Of a DNA stretch of 58,068 nucleotides, positions 40,810 through 51,470 are shown piece by piece. This stretch comes from Candidatus Nitrosocaldaceae archaeon (lineage in GTDB: Archaea; Thermoproteota; Nitrososphaeria; Nitrososphaerales; Nitrosocaldaceae). The stretch spans positions 1 through 58,068 of the forward strand of contig BPGC01000012.1 of assembly GCA_026002835.1 (NCBI GenBank), read 5' to 3'. The stretch's first letter is position 1. Every line of letters starts with the position of its first letter. The notes beneath the pieces were generated by a model. That model searched no databases and had not been told where the DNA came from. It was given only the letters and a program-made list of their open reading frames with translations. Both the position numbers and the translations under genes were made by a program.

Positions 40810-43800
40810 ATGGCTGAGAAAAGCGGTTATAAGGTAATATTGGCAGGTTTGCTAGCTGTAATACTTTTAGCACAAGGTATTGCAACAATGCCAGTTAATG
40901 CTCAAGAAGTAGAAGTAGAACCCGCTTCAGTAAATACAGATCCAGATACCTGGTACACCACAGTAGCAGGAAATCTGGATAGCGATACATACGATCTTTA
41001 TCCATATAAAAACGACGCATCACTGAAAATAGGATTCTCCAGGTTTGGAGAAATGATAAATAGTGTAGAAAATACAAGAGTAGGTTTAGAATACAGAAAC
41101 CAAGATACATTTGCACCACCAGCTGGTAATAGTTTTCCAAGTGATATACCACCATCATCGTGGTTACAAGGTTGGCTGATAAATATAACATATAATAATC
41201 CAACTGCAGGTTTAAGAAATGTATGGGCAATGGCACAGCATGCAGATACTGTAGATCTTGGAAAGAATTGGTTAAGAGTAGATGATGATTATGAAGATAA
41301 CTTTGGTGTAGCTGTTTCTGGTGGAGGTATTACTGGTTCAAATACTCTATTAAGCAATGATGCAGAAGCGTTCGAGGATCCAGCAGACGATGGTTGTCTC
41401 ATTAGTACTACTGATATAACAGATATAGATTGTAGCGTAGGATTAAATGGAGGTAGAAAAACAAATGGAACAGCAGTATCTGGTCCAATAGAGGTATTAT
41501 ATGACGGTCCAAGGAGGTTTGTAGCAGTTACTCATACTACAATATATGACTTCTTCCAAGGTAATAATGATACAAAGGCATTAGTAGATGTAGTATTTAC
41601 AATAGACTTTAACAAAGTTACAAAAGAAGTTAATGTTATTAAAGATGTAAAGATGGCAGAACAGGCAAAGTTTACAATAGCACCACTTGATATAGAAGTA
41701 CCAGATATAGATTATGGTTCATCAGAAGATGGAAAGTATTCTGAAGATAGTACGGAAATTGTAAGTATCGAAGGAATGGTAGTCTCATTTAGTAATAGAG
41801 GAGAGTTTGACCTACAATCTAATTTTGATGAAAATGATTATGAAAGCTTTGTACACTTTTACACATACGGAGCTTCTCATACTGATGATTCTGATAATGC
41901 AATATTGCCCACAAAGTATGATAACCAATATACATTGTTAAGAACAATGCCTCCACAGTCTAGTGTAGAAGGTTCTGCTCCATTAAGTGCATGGGGAGGT
42001 GAACCAGCAGATCCAAGTGTACCAATACCAGTTGATGGAAGAACATATGGAACTTATGATGTAGCACAGATTATATCAAAAGATATAGCAAATAATTTAG
42101 GAGACTTTGTAGCATGGGCAGCATTTTGGCCTTCACTAAGTGATTGGGATGTAGATGGAGGTAGAACAGGATTATGGTGGCAATCACTAGAGGCAAACGA
42201 TCCTCATAGAATTGATACAACAGACGAACCATTTAGGTCTCCATATATAATTGGAGAATGGGATTTCGTACTAGCATCTCAAGCAGAGTTCTTTGATCCA
42301 GATAATACTATAGACGGAGATGAATTAGAAGCTGACATAATGTTTAGAGGTGTTAGTCAATACGGTTTAACTGACAGACATGATGAATTAGTAGAGGCTT
42401 CAAGTATATCTGACTTTCCAACATTAGACTGTAATAGTATTATTGACGATGTTCCATTTGGAAGAGGTAGCGATGAAAATGCTACTAGTAGCATTGGTAA
42501 TGTGCTAGATCAAGAGGTAGCATATTACTTATCAATGAAGTTCTGTCCATGGGATCTAAGGGATGCTACAAACAAGGATAGTCAGAGACATATAATAGTA
42601 GAGAACATAGAGGATGATGATACCACAATAGCTGATCTATTTCTAGAGATTCAAGGAGTTCCTGTACTCGCAGATAATCTAGTAGGTATAACAAATGATG
42701 GAGGAGATGGTGATATAGTAGGCGATACTACTATAGAGGGAGAAGAATGGAAGCAATATGGCACATTTGCAGAAAGAGTAATCTTATATCAAGCAAATAC
42801 AACTGAGACACAACTATTACAAAGAGGTGTAGACTATAATATTACTGATGATGCTAATGATGGTTCATTCGATGACAATGCACTAATAGACTTTACACCT
42901 GATCTACTATTAAACGAAGGCGATAGATTAGAGATATACTTCTCTGTAAACATAGGAGCATATGAATGGACCGCAGTAGGTAGAGATAGTGCAGTAGTAG
43001 ATAGTGCAGCAGCAAGTATGGTTACTGCAGGATTTAATTCAATAAATAGCATATATACAACATGGGCAGCATTAGATATGCAAGATACTATTCATCTAAC
43101 ACCACAGTTCTTACATAAGAAATACGGAGCAGGAGATGCTAGAGGAGATTATCACTATGATCATGCAGGAGATGATCATAGATCAGCATTGAAGAAGTAT
43201 TGGAGCACTACAGTACCAATTGCATCCAGCAATATAATATCAGTAGGTGGTCCTGGAGCAAACCTAGTTAGCGAATACTTTAACGAATTTATGCCAGTTA
43301 TATATAGAGGACAATTCTTTGGTATAGCAGATCTATTACTAGTCCCAAGTTGGGATGCATTAGGAAACGGTAATGAGAAACCTGCAAGAATTGACGGATT
43401 AACTACACAAGATACACAAACTAATCTAGATTCAGTAAAGTATAATATTACTGACAATATACCTCCACAGATAATACCAACTAATGAGCAAGACTACGGC
43501 TGGGCTGTGATAGCAACATATATGGACATAAACGGTACAGTAGGCTTTAATGTATGGGGAGCAACAGGCAACGATTCATTCTGGGCAGCACAAGCATTCC
43601 AGAATGGTTTGAACATGACAGTACATTACAAACCAACACCAGTGATATTATACAAAGAAATAGCAGAAGATGAAGATGAGAACGGACCAAGCAGCAATGA
43701 CGATCTAGTATCCTCTACATTAATAGAGTTAGGCGGCGGTGAGAATAGTATAGCAGAATGGTTAATGAATGAAGAGATAGCTGGAGTTACAGTTCTAGTA

Positions 43801-43908
43801 CTCTGGATAGATTACAGCAATACAAGTGCAGATGGAGGATATCACCCAACAATAACTATAGTTGAAGAAGTAGGAATAATAAGCGAGACACCACAACACG
43901 ATCCTTAA
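40810..43908 (+). CDS. S-layer protein
   Basis: A 1032-residue secreted protein with a signal peptide (VILAGLLAVILLAQGIA; cleavage near VNAQ, about 32). It is acidic, rich in Asp, Thr, Gly and Trp, all-beta, with few Cys. Known features of thaumarchaeal S-layer proteins are seen: an N-terminal VNTDPDTWYTTVAGNLDS segment, repeated beta-sandwich parts, a C-terminal domain starting SNIISVGGPGANLV near 804, and an end in ITIVEEVGIISETP without a membrane anchor. It forms the paracrystalline coat of the cell. The ATG at 40810 fits the TATA spacing better than that at 40801. Expected to be one of the most abundant proteins of the cell. It stands next to glycosyltransferases that may decorate it. 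Confidence 0.85.
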   Translation: MAEKSGYKVILAGLLAVILLAQGIATMPVNAQEVEVEPASVNTDPDTWYTTVAGNLDSDTYDLYPYKNDASLKIGFSRFGEMINSVENTRVGLEYRNQDTFAPPAGNSFPSDIPPSSWLQGWLINITYNNPTAGLRNVWAMAQHADTVDLGKNWLRVDDDYEDNFGVAVSGGGITGSNTLLSNDAEAFEDPADDGCLISTTDITDIDCSVGLNGGRKTNGTAVSGPIEVLYDGPRRFVAVTHTTIYDFFQGNNDTKALVDVVFTIDFNKVTKEVNVIKDVKMAEQAKFTIAPLDIEVPDIDYGSSEDGKYSEDSTEIVSIEGMVVSFSNRGEFDLQSNFDENDYESFVHFYTYGASHTDDSDNAILPTKYDNQYTLLRTMPPQSSVEGSAPLSAWGGEPADPSVPIPVDGRTYGTYDVAQIISKDIANNLGDFVAWAAFWPSLSDWDVDGGRTGLWWQSLEANDPHRIDTTDEPFRSPYIIGEWDFVLASQAEFFDPDNTIDGDELEADIMFRGVSQYGLTDRHDELVEASSISDFPTLDCNSIIDDVPFGRGSDENATSSIGNVLDQEVAYYLSMKFCPWDLRDATNKDSQRHIIVENIEDDDTTIADLFLEIQGVPVLADNLVGITNDGGDGDIVGDTTIEGEEWKQYGTFAERVILYQANTTETQLLQRGVDYNITDDANDGSFDDNALIDFTPDLLLNEGDRLEIYFSVNIGAYEWTAVGRDSAVVDSAAASMVTAGFNSINSIYTTWAALDMQDTIHLTPQFLHKKYGAGDARGDYHYDHAGDDHRSALKKYWSTTVPIASSNIISVGGPGANLVSEYFNEFMPVIYRGQFFGIADLLLVPSWDALGNGNEKPARIDGLTTQDTQTNLDSVKYNITDNIPPQIIPTNEQDYGWAVIATYMDINGTVGFNVWGATGNDSFWAAQAFQNGLNMTVHYKPTPVILYKEIAEDEDENGPSSNDDLVSSTLIELGGGENSIAEWLMNEEIAGVTVLVLWIDYSNTSADGGYHPTITIVEEVGIISETPQHDP

Positions 43909-43930
43909 AACCCTTATTTTTATTTGTTAT
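43909..43930 (+). terminator. T-rich terminator after the S-layer gene
   Basis: CCCTTATTTTTATTTG directly after the stop codon is the kind of T-rich tract at which archaeal RNA polymerase terminates. Confidence 0.35.
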
Positions 43931-43978
43931 ATAATCATAGTGTAAATATAGCAAGGTTTATAACGAATACGAAATACT

Positions 43979-45772
43979 ATGTTATGTGTGCATAAACTAG
44001 TTATAGCAGTAGTGATAATAAGCATACTAATCAATATATATGTGGCATATCCTCAAGAAATCGAATACAAAACTTATACAAGTATACCATTTGGATTCAT
44101 GATAGACTATCCGTCAGATTGGATAGTAGAAGAACATCCGTATTATAGTTACATAAAGGTATCATTTGTAGCAAACATTGATACATATTATAAACCATTC
44201 TTATTAGTAGGTTATGAAGAATTGGAAAGAGAATTATCTTACGATGAGTATAAAACATTGATTATAAAGCAACAAATAAGAGCATTAGATAACTTTACAA
44301 TAATATCAGAATTAGATACAACATTTATCAATAACACTGCAAAAATGTTTATATTTGAGGGGATAGATATGGACACTCATATAAAAGGAAAGATAATATA
44401 CACTATGTTAAATAATACAGTATACTCGATAATAACAGCAAGTAAATATGATATGTTTGATGAGTATGATGATATATTTGACTCAATGATAAATTCTTTC
44501 AGAGTAGATAAGAGCATAATTCCACAACCTATATCAGATATTTATGAGGATGATACTATACATATAAAGTTTCCTACTGGTTGGAAAGGACTTGTAAGTA
44601 ATATAAATGATGATGTTCTGATACGTTTAGCACCTAGTTTAGAATCAACGAGTAATATAATAATTACCGATATAAGTGATATTAACACTATTACTGAACA
44701 ACTTAATTATACTTTATGTACAGTCGTTAGTCTAAATTTTATATCTATAAATGGCAGTAATGCATTGGAACTTGAACAAAATTGCGATAATCAAAGTAAG
44801 ACTTTTATATTTACTACAGATACTAGACTAATATTGGTAGATTTTATATCTACAAAGAGTGATTATAGCGTATTCATAGATTCATTTGAGAAGATGGTAC
44901 AAAGCATGGAAATAAATAATCTTAAAGATATAACAAACTATCTTGGCAAAGAGTTTCAGAATCTACCAATAAGACTTGATAACATAGAGAATTTTTATAC
45001 ACCAGATAACTGGAATATATTTAAGAGAACATATAACGGTATTGAGATAATATATACAACTCCTAATGGTTCAAACATAACTAGTAATAATTACACAATG
45101 GTAGCATTTATTAAAGGTAAAATGAGTTTAGAATCCATACTAGATTTTAGCCAACTTTATAATTGTGATATAAAAAATATACATCATATATCTATTAATG
45201 CATACGCTTTAGAGTATAATGGAGGTTGTTCGAATAATAGTTTTAGGATATTTGAATTTGATAATACAACTATAAGTTATATAACAAATTCAAACCTTTT
45301 TGATGATGAATTTCGACAAATTATTAATAGTCTTAGGCTAGATCAAAACCTAACATTTTCCATAAATATGCTAGATGCTATGTTAAAGAAAGCCATCGAA
45401 GTTGTTAGGATAAATAATACTGATTATGCAATAGAATATAATTATAATCTGTTATCAAACATTAATGACTTTAAGTTTGATATAAATACTAAGAGTATAA
45501 CTATAGATGCAGATGTTGACTCTGGATTAGGCATATTAATGTTAAAGCCTTCAGTAATAGAAGGACCATATGTAATAATCTTAAACGGTAAGATTATAAA
45601 TCTTGATGCTTATATTGGCAGTACTCTAGCTATAACTTATGCCGATAACGCTAATATTAAAATAATGGGTACTAATGTCATACCAGAGTTTCCACTACCA
45701 TTATTAATAACTATAATAGGATTATTAATAACTATCACTAAATACAGATGGTTATATAGATTAGTCAATTAA
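43979..45772 (+). CDS. surface protein with repeated PsbP-like domains and PEF-type C terminus
   Basis: A 597-residue protein with an N-terminal signal or anchor (about 5-23). The repeated domain begins with FGFMIDYPSDWIVEEHP near 38-54, IHIKFPTGWKGLVSN near 195-209, and FYTPDNWNIFKR near 340-351. This is the PsbP/DUF1795-like pattern of a short hydrophobic strand, P-x-x-W and an amphipathic end. Many N-x-S/T sites occur. The C terminus is VIPEFPLPLLITIIGLLITI followed by a basic tail: a PEF motif, membrane helix and positive charges, as in archaeosortase-processed PEF-CTERM proteins. Probably a surface protein processed at the PEF site. It is 70 bp downstream of the S-layer gene. Confidence 0.65.
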   Translation: MLCVHKLVIAVVIISILINIYVAYPQEIEYKTYTSIPFGFMIDYPSDWIVEEHPYYSYIKVSFVANIDTYYKPFLLVGYEELERELSYDEYKTLIIKQQIRALDNFTIISELDTTFINNTAKMFIFEGIDMDTHIKGKIIYTMLNNTVYSIITASKYDMFDEYDDIFDSMINSFRVDKSIIPQPISDIYEDDTIHIKFPTGWKGLVSNINDDVLIRLAPSLESTSNIIITDISDINTITEQLNYTLCTVVSLNFISINGSNALELEQNCDNQSKTFIFTTDTRLILVDFISTKSDYSVFIDSFEKMVQSMEINNLKDITNYLGKEFQNLPIRLDNIENFYTPDNWNIFKRTYNGIEIIYTTPNGSNITSNNYTMVAFIKGKMSLESILDFSQLYNCDIKNIHHISINAYALEYNGGCSNNSFRIFEFDNTTISYITNSNLFDDEFRQIINSLRLDQNLTFSINMLDAMLKKAIEVVRINNTDYAIEYNYNLLSNINDFKFDINTKSITIDADVDSGLGILMLKPSVIEGPYVIILNGKIINLDAYIGSTLAITYADNANIKIMGTNVIPEFPLPLLITIIGLLITITKYRWLYRLVN

Positions 45773-45969
45773 CTAATTAGAATCAACGATCATCTATACT
45801 TAACAAAAGCAACCAACTAACCTTGTTTAATTCAAGACATTCTTAAATAAAAGAATTTCAATATGAATTTGTATTATTTATATGCGAATTGATTTTAGAA
45901 AAATGAGTAAGAGGCATGAGTTTCCTATATAGCTAAAAATAAAAATGCCAATGATGATTATTTAACAAA

Positions 45970-47079
45970 ATGAGAATATCAGTAGCAATACCTTCTTTGA
46001 ACTTTTGTGGAGGTGCAGAAGCAGTTACTTTATCGTTAATAAAACTATTAAAAGAGAAAGGTTATTATGTAAGATTGGTAACAGTGGATAAGCCAGATAG
46101 GGATAAGATAAGTTCGATCCTTGGCAGATTTATAGATGCCGATGATGAAAATTTTGTAGTTGATTATGACTTAACTATCAAACAAGATCTTATGAATAAT
46201 GTAAAATTACTAACATCATTTTCTAGATTATTAAATAATATTAAAAAGAATGACGAAGAATTCATCATTAATATGTATGGTGAGTTTGATCTAGCTATAA
46301 ATTTAGCAGATTTATCGTATATAAATAGTATTCCAATTAGACTTAGACATAGCAATAATATGTTTAAAAATTCTGTACTAAAAATTTATAATTTAAGGAA
46401 TAATATGCTTAAAAATAATTTATATGCATTAAAAATTAGTAATTCACACTATCTGCACAATATGCTTATGAACAAAATTGGAATTGATACAATAGTTATA
46501 CATCCTCCTATAGACGAGCATATAAAACAGTCTAAAAAAGATGATACTGTTATAACCGTAGCTAGAATATCTGGAGATAAGAACCTTGAAAAAGTCCTTT
46601 ATATAGCAGATATGATGAGAGATATTGATTTAAGATTTGTTATTATAGGCAGGGTGCATGATAATAAATATTATCAAAAATTAATGAATCTGCTTAATAA
46701 ATTAAATTTGAATGAGAATGTAAAGTTGTTATCTGATGAACCAAGGAGTGTAATACTCGATCATATGGCACGCGCAAAGATATTTTTACATACAATGGAT
46801 TATGAAGGATATGGATTATCTATAGTAGAGAGTATGCTTGCTGGCTGCATACCTATAGTACCACAAAACGGCGGACCGTGGTTAGACATATTATGTTCAA
46901 CAAATGGCAAATATGGTTTCTCTTATAAAAGATTAAATACTGCTAGTGAATATATTAGAATGCTGATTAATGATAATAATCTTATTAATGATATAAGACA
47001 TCGTGCAGTCATGCATGCTAAAGAACTTGCTAGCGAATTTTATATCAAATTTCCAAAATTATTAGAATTAATTATATAA
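45970..47079 (+). CDS. GT4-family glycosyltransferase
   Basis: A 369-residue cytoplasmic glycosyltransferase of the GT-B fold. The N-terminal domain starts MRISVAIPSLNFCGGAEAVT. The C-terminal donor-binding domain has VARISGDKNLEKVLYIAD near 196-213, LRFVIIGRVHDNKYYQKL near 218-235 and the EX7E element in YEGYGLSIVESMLAGCIPIV near 278-297. It should transfer a sugar from a nucleotide-activated donor to a lipid-linked or surface glycan. First of three related enzymes around the S-layer and membrane genes, which suggests an N-glycosylation or surface polysaccharide locus. Confidence 0.8.
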   Translation: MRISVAIPSLNFCGGAEAVTLSLIKLLKEKGYYVRLVTVDKPDRDKISSILGRFIDADDENFVVDYDLTIKQDLMNNVKLLTSFSRLLNNIKKNDEEFIINMYGEFDLAINLADLSYINSIPIRLRHSNNMFKNSVLKIYNLRNNMLKNNLYALKISNSHYLHNMLMNKIGIDTIVIHPPIDEHIKQSKKDDTVITVARISGDKNLEKVLYIADMMRDIDLRFVIIGRVHDNKYYQKLMNLLNKLNLNENVKLLSDEPRSVILDHMARAKIFLHTMDYEGYGLSIVESMLAGCIPIVPQNGGPWLDILCSTNGKYGFSYKRLNTASEYIRMLINDNNLINDIRHRAVMHAKELASEFYIKFPKLLELII

Positions 47080-47090
47080 CATACTGATCA

Positions 47091-48155
47091 TTATATTAAG
47101 ATTTCAAGCCATTCATTAAATATTTTCTTAACATCAAACTCCAACGCTCTCTTTCTACATTCAATTCTCATACTATTACTGTATCCATCCTTCCATATCT
47201 TTAATGCCAATCTTATCATCTGCTCGTCGTTATTAACTAACCAACCAGTCTTGTTATGAATAACACTCTCTGCAGGTCCTTGTTTATTATACGTTAATAC
47301 TGGTGTAGAACATGCCATACTTTCTATTGGTATATATCCAAATGGTTCATGTGTGAATGGGAATAGTGTATACAATGCATTAGAGTATAAATCTACCAAC
47401 TCTTCAGTAGAAACTTTACCTACTAACTCTATGTTTGGGTTATTTAATATATAAGATGGTATAAATGGGGTTTTTGCACCAAATCCCTTTATTTTAACAC
47501 CATTATTTGCTATCTTGTTCAACACACTAAATTTTGTTTCTTTGCCATAAATCCCAATGTATGTTAAAATATAATCACTCTCTATATCTTTTTTTGGTTT
47601 AAATAATTCACAATCTAGCGGAGGATAAATGATATCATCTATGTCTATACCGAAATTAGAGTACATTGAACTACAAAAATTAGAGTTTGCAATTAATAAT
47701 TTTGATAACAAACGAAATTTAGTAACCATTTTTCTTTCTAAATAGTGTAGTATACAAGATGATAAACTATACATAACTCTGTAATGCATCGGCATAGATG
47801 ATATTATAGCATTTAATGCTTCTGTCATTAATCCTTGAGCATAGTATACATTAGCCTCCGCAATTACGCATGACGATGTATTAATTATGTACCCTTCTTC
47901 TGTTAAATAATCTTTCTCTTTAAATAGTGATCTTAACCATGCCTCAAATGTAGGTAAATTGGGCACAATTCTAAATTTCATACCAAGTTCTATAGTCTCA
48001 ATATTAGTCAATTCAGTTTTAATACTATCATTTATGGTTGGAGATATTATAGTTGTATCATGTCCATGAGCAATAAACTCTCTCGCTAGAAGTAGTGCTG
48101 GTTTGACAGCTCCAAATGTAGTTACAAGCGGATCTGTTATAAATACAACTTTCAC
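47091..48155 (-). CDS. GT4-family glycosyltransferase (shares 414 bp with the gene at 55491)
   Basis: A 354-residue GT-B enzyme. N terminus KVVFITDPLVTTFGAVKPAL. The donor domain has ILTYIGIYGKETKFSVLNK near 193-211, IELVGKVSTEELVDLYSNAL near 238-257 and the EX7E region in HEPFGYIPIESMACSTPVLT near 266-285. Codons covering about residues 204-341 (47133-47546) are identical in DNA to 55575-55988 of the paralog, whereas the N-terminal, acceptor-binding half is only distantly similar. This is a recent partial gene conversion. Donor use should therefore be the same and acceptor use different. Convergent with the GT at 45970, 11 bp apart. Confidence 0.8.
   Translation of the reverse strand: MKVVFITDPLVTTFGAVKPALLLAREFIAHGHDTTIISPTINDSIKTELTNIETIELGMKFRIVPNLPTFEAWLRSLFKEKDYLTEEGYIINTSSCVIAEANVYYAQGLMTEALNAIISSMPMHYRVMYSLSSCILHYLERKMVTKFRLLSKLLIANSNFCSSMYSNFGIDIDDIIYPPLDCELFKPKKDIESDYILTYIGIYGKETKFSVLNKIANNGVKIKGFGAKTPFIPSYILNNPNIELVGKVSTEELVDLYSNALYTLFPFTHEPFGYIPIESMACSTPVLTYNKQGPAESVIHNKTGWLVNNDEQMIRLALKIWKDGYSNSMRIECRKRALEFDVKKIFNEWLEILI
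47133..47546. repeat. 414-bp identical segment, copy A
   Basis: Identical base for base, as far as I can follow, to 55575-55988 in the same orientation; both encode the donor-sugar domain of GT4 paralogs. Confidence 0.9.
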
Positions 48156-48216
48156 AGCTAACTCTTTTTACAGTTTAATTATATATCTTTTGTTAGTCAA
48201 TAAAGACTAAATATGG

Positions 48217-50670
48217 ATGTGTCGCAATCTTCTAATTATGAAGATGCACAATATCTTATTATTAATTTCTAAAACATATAAAATATTAAGAATATCTAAT
48301 ATGTTAAGTATATCAGATCTCATAGTCATTTCCGCTATAATATTAGCGATAATTATCTTTACTCCACAAATGATTCATAAACATGAGGTATACGCCTCAT
48401 ATGCATGGGATCTAGGCACATTTGCTCAAGCCTTAAAATCCACACTTGAAGGTAAGTTTATGTATCATACTACTCAATTGCATGTACTTCCTAGTGGTAA
48501 TCACATGTTTGTACATTTTACTCCCATACTATTGCTTTTACTACCAATTTATGCTGTTGCACCTTATGTAACAACACTATTGGTAATAAAGTCTATAGTA
48601 ACATTTGCAGCTGCATATCCACTTTATTTATTAAGCAAAAAACTCAGCGATAATTTAACTGCACTTCTTATATCATCAATATATCTATTATATCCACTCT
48701 TACATGGAGCACTTTGGTTTGATTTCCAATTTTCTATATTTCTACCATTATTCATATTTCTAACTGTATATGCTTATGTTAGTAATAGAAAGATCCTTTA
48801 TTTTACATCCATAGCATTGTTAGCCTTAGTATCTGAGCAGGGAGCATTATATGCATTCATTATATCTATAATACACACAGTGCCTTATCTGCTTAATCGT
48901 ACAAAACGATTCAAACATTATCTTTCATGGCTATTAATCAACAGTACAAACATTAAATTTAAATATATTTTAATTATATTAGTAATAACTTTTACATATT
49001 ATTTAGCTGTAGCAAATTTTATTGAATACTCAGTGAATAACTATACAACTAAAGAGTTCCGTGAAGCTCTAAAAGCATATACAAATTTTTCTATTTTGGG
49101 TTATAAAGGTAGCATATTATCTATGCCTGTATATGCTATAACTCATCCTTCAGAAACATTTAATGCATTTATTTATGAGTATAATTCTAAAATAATATTT
49201 GTTGTACTGGTTTATGGCTTGTTAGTATTTTTACCTTTACAATCGTTTTATGGCTTGTTCTCATTACCATTTATATCAGCATTTCTTTTATCCAATTTCT
49301 CAGCATATTATAAAATTGGAGCACATTATCCTTATTATTATCTAGGATTTATATTTACAGGCTTTGTTATAGCTGTAACAAAAATCAACTCTCTCAAAAG
49401 TAGGATTAGGATATTGGCAGGAATAATAATTATTACAATCTTTTTCTTGATTAATTTCGCCCCATGGTCGCCTACTTCCATAATACTAATTAATGAAGGG
49501 CTTGTTTGGTATCCTTTAGTACCTTCTGAGAAAGATGCTAGAATGGAGTCATTAGATACACTAATAGAGATTGTAAATAAAGAAGATTCTTCTCTGTTGG
49601 TACAAAATCATGTATTTACACATACAACTATGGATTCAGATATATATGTGATACCACCATATGACTTATATGCACTAAATAGTACATATTTTAATAATTA
49701 CATACAAAATCTTATAGATAAAGTTGATCTAATATTATTAGATACACAAAATGAACCTTTACTAGCATTAGTTTTAAATTATGCTTTAAATGATTTTGGT
49801 GTATACGCAGAAGGATATAATACTGTATTATTGAAACGTGGTTATAACGATGAACCTATACTTGTTAATAATACATGTGGTACCATGCTATTTCATCCTA
49901 ATGCTATAGTAAATGATGGTGTATATATGTTACCAAAAGGTAAAGATGGATTCTTAGTATATGGTCCTTACAGATTTGTATTTAACGGTAGTTATGCTGT
50001 AACTTATGAAATAAGGGCAACTAATGTAGATAATTTAGGAGCTATAGGAATGTTAGATATTAGCAGTGATCTAGGCTCTAATGTATATTCTAAGAGAATA
50101 ATATCTGGCTATGAATTACAAGATAACAAATGGCATAATATTACCTTAACATTCACTGTTAATGAACTATATAAACAAGGCATAGAGTTTAGAATATACT
50201 CATTAGGAAGTGCAGATCTAGAGTTCAAAGGGTGTAGTATAAATAATATAGATAGGTTTGCAACAACATTAGGTAGCGGCGATATAGCTTTTCTTGCAAA
50301 AGATTTAAAATATAATGTAGGATTTAAGGAAGGTAACATAGTAAGACTTCCTAAAGGTATAAAGACAGATACATTCTGGTATACTCCGAAGATATCAATA
50401 GTTCCTGGCACATATATTGCTGAGATATATCTTAAATTAGACGAATTGTTAAATAATGAGAATATATTAACAATTGAGATAAATTATAACAATAAATCTA
50501 TAATAAAGCATATTAAAAAGAATAACCTAGTAGATATAGGAGATAATTGGTATATAGCATATATACCATTCGTCATAGATAACATTACCAAAGATCTTAG
50601 TATAATAGCAAAGGACCCAAATTATAAATATGATATTAGCATATCTCATATAAATATTAAGAGTATTTAA
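48217..50670 (+). CDS. DUF2079-type polytopic membrane protein with outer C-terminal domain
   Basis: An 817-residue protein. The N-terminal half has about ten membrane helices (35-410). The DUF2079 hallmark lies in the first loop: YASYAWDLGTFAQALKSTLE near 61-80, followed by GNHMFVHFTPILLLLLPIY. These proteins are related to GT-C glycosyltransferases that use dolichol-linked sugars. The C-terminal half (about 430-817) is outside and beta-rich, with carbohydrate-binding-like strands. The hydrophobic part begins near ATG 48301; the upstream start at 48217 fits the TATA-like TTAATTATATAT near 48176. It probably adds or modifies surface sugars next to the GT4 genes. Confidence 0.7.
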   Translation: MCRNLLIMKMHNILLLISKTYKILRISNMLSISDLIVISAIILAIIIFTPQMIHKHEVYASYAWDLGTFAQALKSTLEGKFMYHTTQLHVLPSGNHMFVHFTPILLLLLPIYAVAPYVTTLLVIKSIVTFAAAYPLYLLSKKLSDNLTALLISSIYLLYPLLHGALWFDFQFSIFLPLFIFLTVYAYVSNRKILYFTSIALLALVSEQGALYAFIISIIHTVPYLLNRTKRFKHYLSWLLINSTNIKFKYILIILVITFTYYLAVANFIEYSVNNYTTKEFREALKAYTNFSILGYKGSILSMPVYAITHPSETFNAFIYEYNSKIIFVVLVYGLLVFLPLQSFYGLFSLPFISAFLLSNFSAYYKIGAHYPYYYLGFIFTGFVIAVTKINSLKSRIRILAGIIIITIFFLINFAPWSPTSIILINEGLVWYPLVPSEKDARMESLDTLIEIVNKEDSSLLVQNHVFTHTTMDSDIYVIPPYDLYALNSTYFNNYIQNLIDKVDLILLDTQNEPLLALVLNYALNDFGVYAEGYNTVLLKRGYNDEPILVNNTCGTMLFHPNAIVNDGVYMLPKGKDGFLVYGPYRFVFNGSYAVTYEIRATNVDNLGAIGMLDISSDLGSNVYSKRIISGYELQDNKWHNITLTFTVNELYKQGIEFRIYSLGSADLEFKGCSINNIDRFATTLGSGDIAFLAKDLKYNVGFKEGNIVRLPKGIKTDTFWYTPKISIVPGTYIAEIYLKLDELLNNENILTIEINYNNKSIIKHIKKNNLVDIGDNWYIAYIPFVIDNITKDLSIIAKDPNYKYDISISHINIKSI

Positions 50671-50770
50671 ATTTTTATCTACTAATGTATTAATACATAA
50701 GATAATAAAGATAGATATATTATATAAAGAATAGAATATAATTGAACTAAACAATAGATTTATTATATAA

Positions 50771-51316
50771 TTAATTGATTATTTTATATCTTAAGAAATA
50801 AATTGTTATCATAGATATACCTCCTATAACTAAGCCTATGTCAAATATTGATATAGGCTCATTAATTTTTGGATATATCATAGTAATTGTAATCTCAGCA
50901 CTTTGTTCTGGTAGCGGTGTTGAAAATAATATGTAAAATTCATTGAATCCAGAGAGATTATTTATAGTAAAGGTTTCTTGATCTTCTAATCCTTCAACTT
51001 TTAAATAGATGTGTGAAATGGTTTGGTTATTAAGGAACGCCCTTAATCCTTCTTTATCAACTAATATAGCATAAATCAATGGTTTTATTACTATACCACC
51101 AAATTCCTTCTCTATAGGTTTGATCTCTATCTTTAAATTATATGTACTCTTTGAAGCATTAAATGCTAATATGGTAACATCCTGATTAGTAAATTTGACA
51201 ACATCTTCAACTATTCTTTCTCCAACTAATTTAGTTTGAGTTTTACTAGCTATTTGTGATAGTCCTATTATTAATAATATTATACCTATTATACCTATTA
51301 TTGCTAAACTTCTCAT
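50771..51316 (-). CDS. bitopic membrane protein, unknown function
   Basis: A 181-residue protein with an N-terminal helix (about 4-22, LAIIGIIGIILLIIGLSQIA), an outer beta-rich domain (about 30-150, with VTILAFNASKSTYNLKIEIK and GFNEFYILFSTP), and a C-terminal helix (about 155-175, ISIFDIGLVIGGISMITIYF). Both ends would lie inside. The outer domain resembles an immunoglobulin-like fold by strand pattern only. Convergent with the DUF2079 gene and divergent from the PEFG protein. Confidence 0.5.
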   Translation of the reverse strand: MRSLAIIGIIGIILLIIGLSQIASKTQTKLVGERIVEDVVKFTNQDVTILAFNASKSTYNLKIEIKPIEKEFGGIVIKPLIYAILVDKEGLRAFLNNQTISHIYLKVEGLEDQETFTINNLSGFNEFYILFSTPLPEQSAEITITMIYPKINEPISIFDIGLVIGGISMITIYFLRYKIIN

Positions 51317-51470
51317 ATAATCTTAATTTAAGATATAGTATAAATAGTTATCAATAATTGCAAACAAATTGTTACTTATTATTTATGAAACCATTTTCTA
51401 TTAATAGATAACACATGTTATATGATAGAAATATTTTTATAATACGCTTCTCTTAACTAAAGAGAGAAAA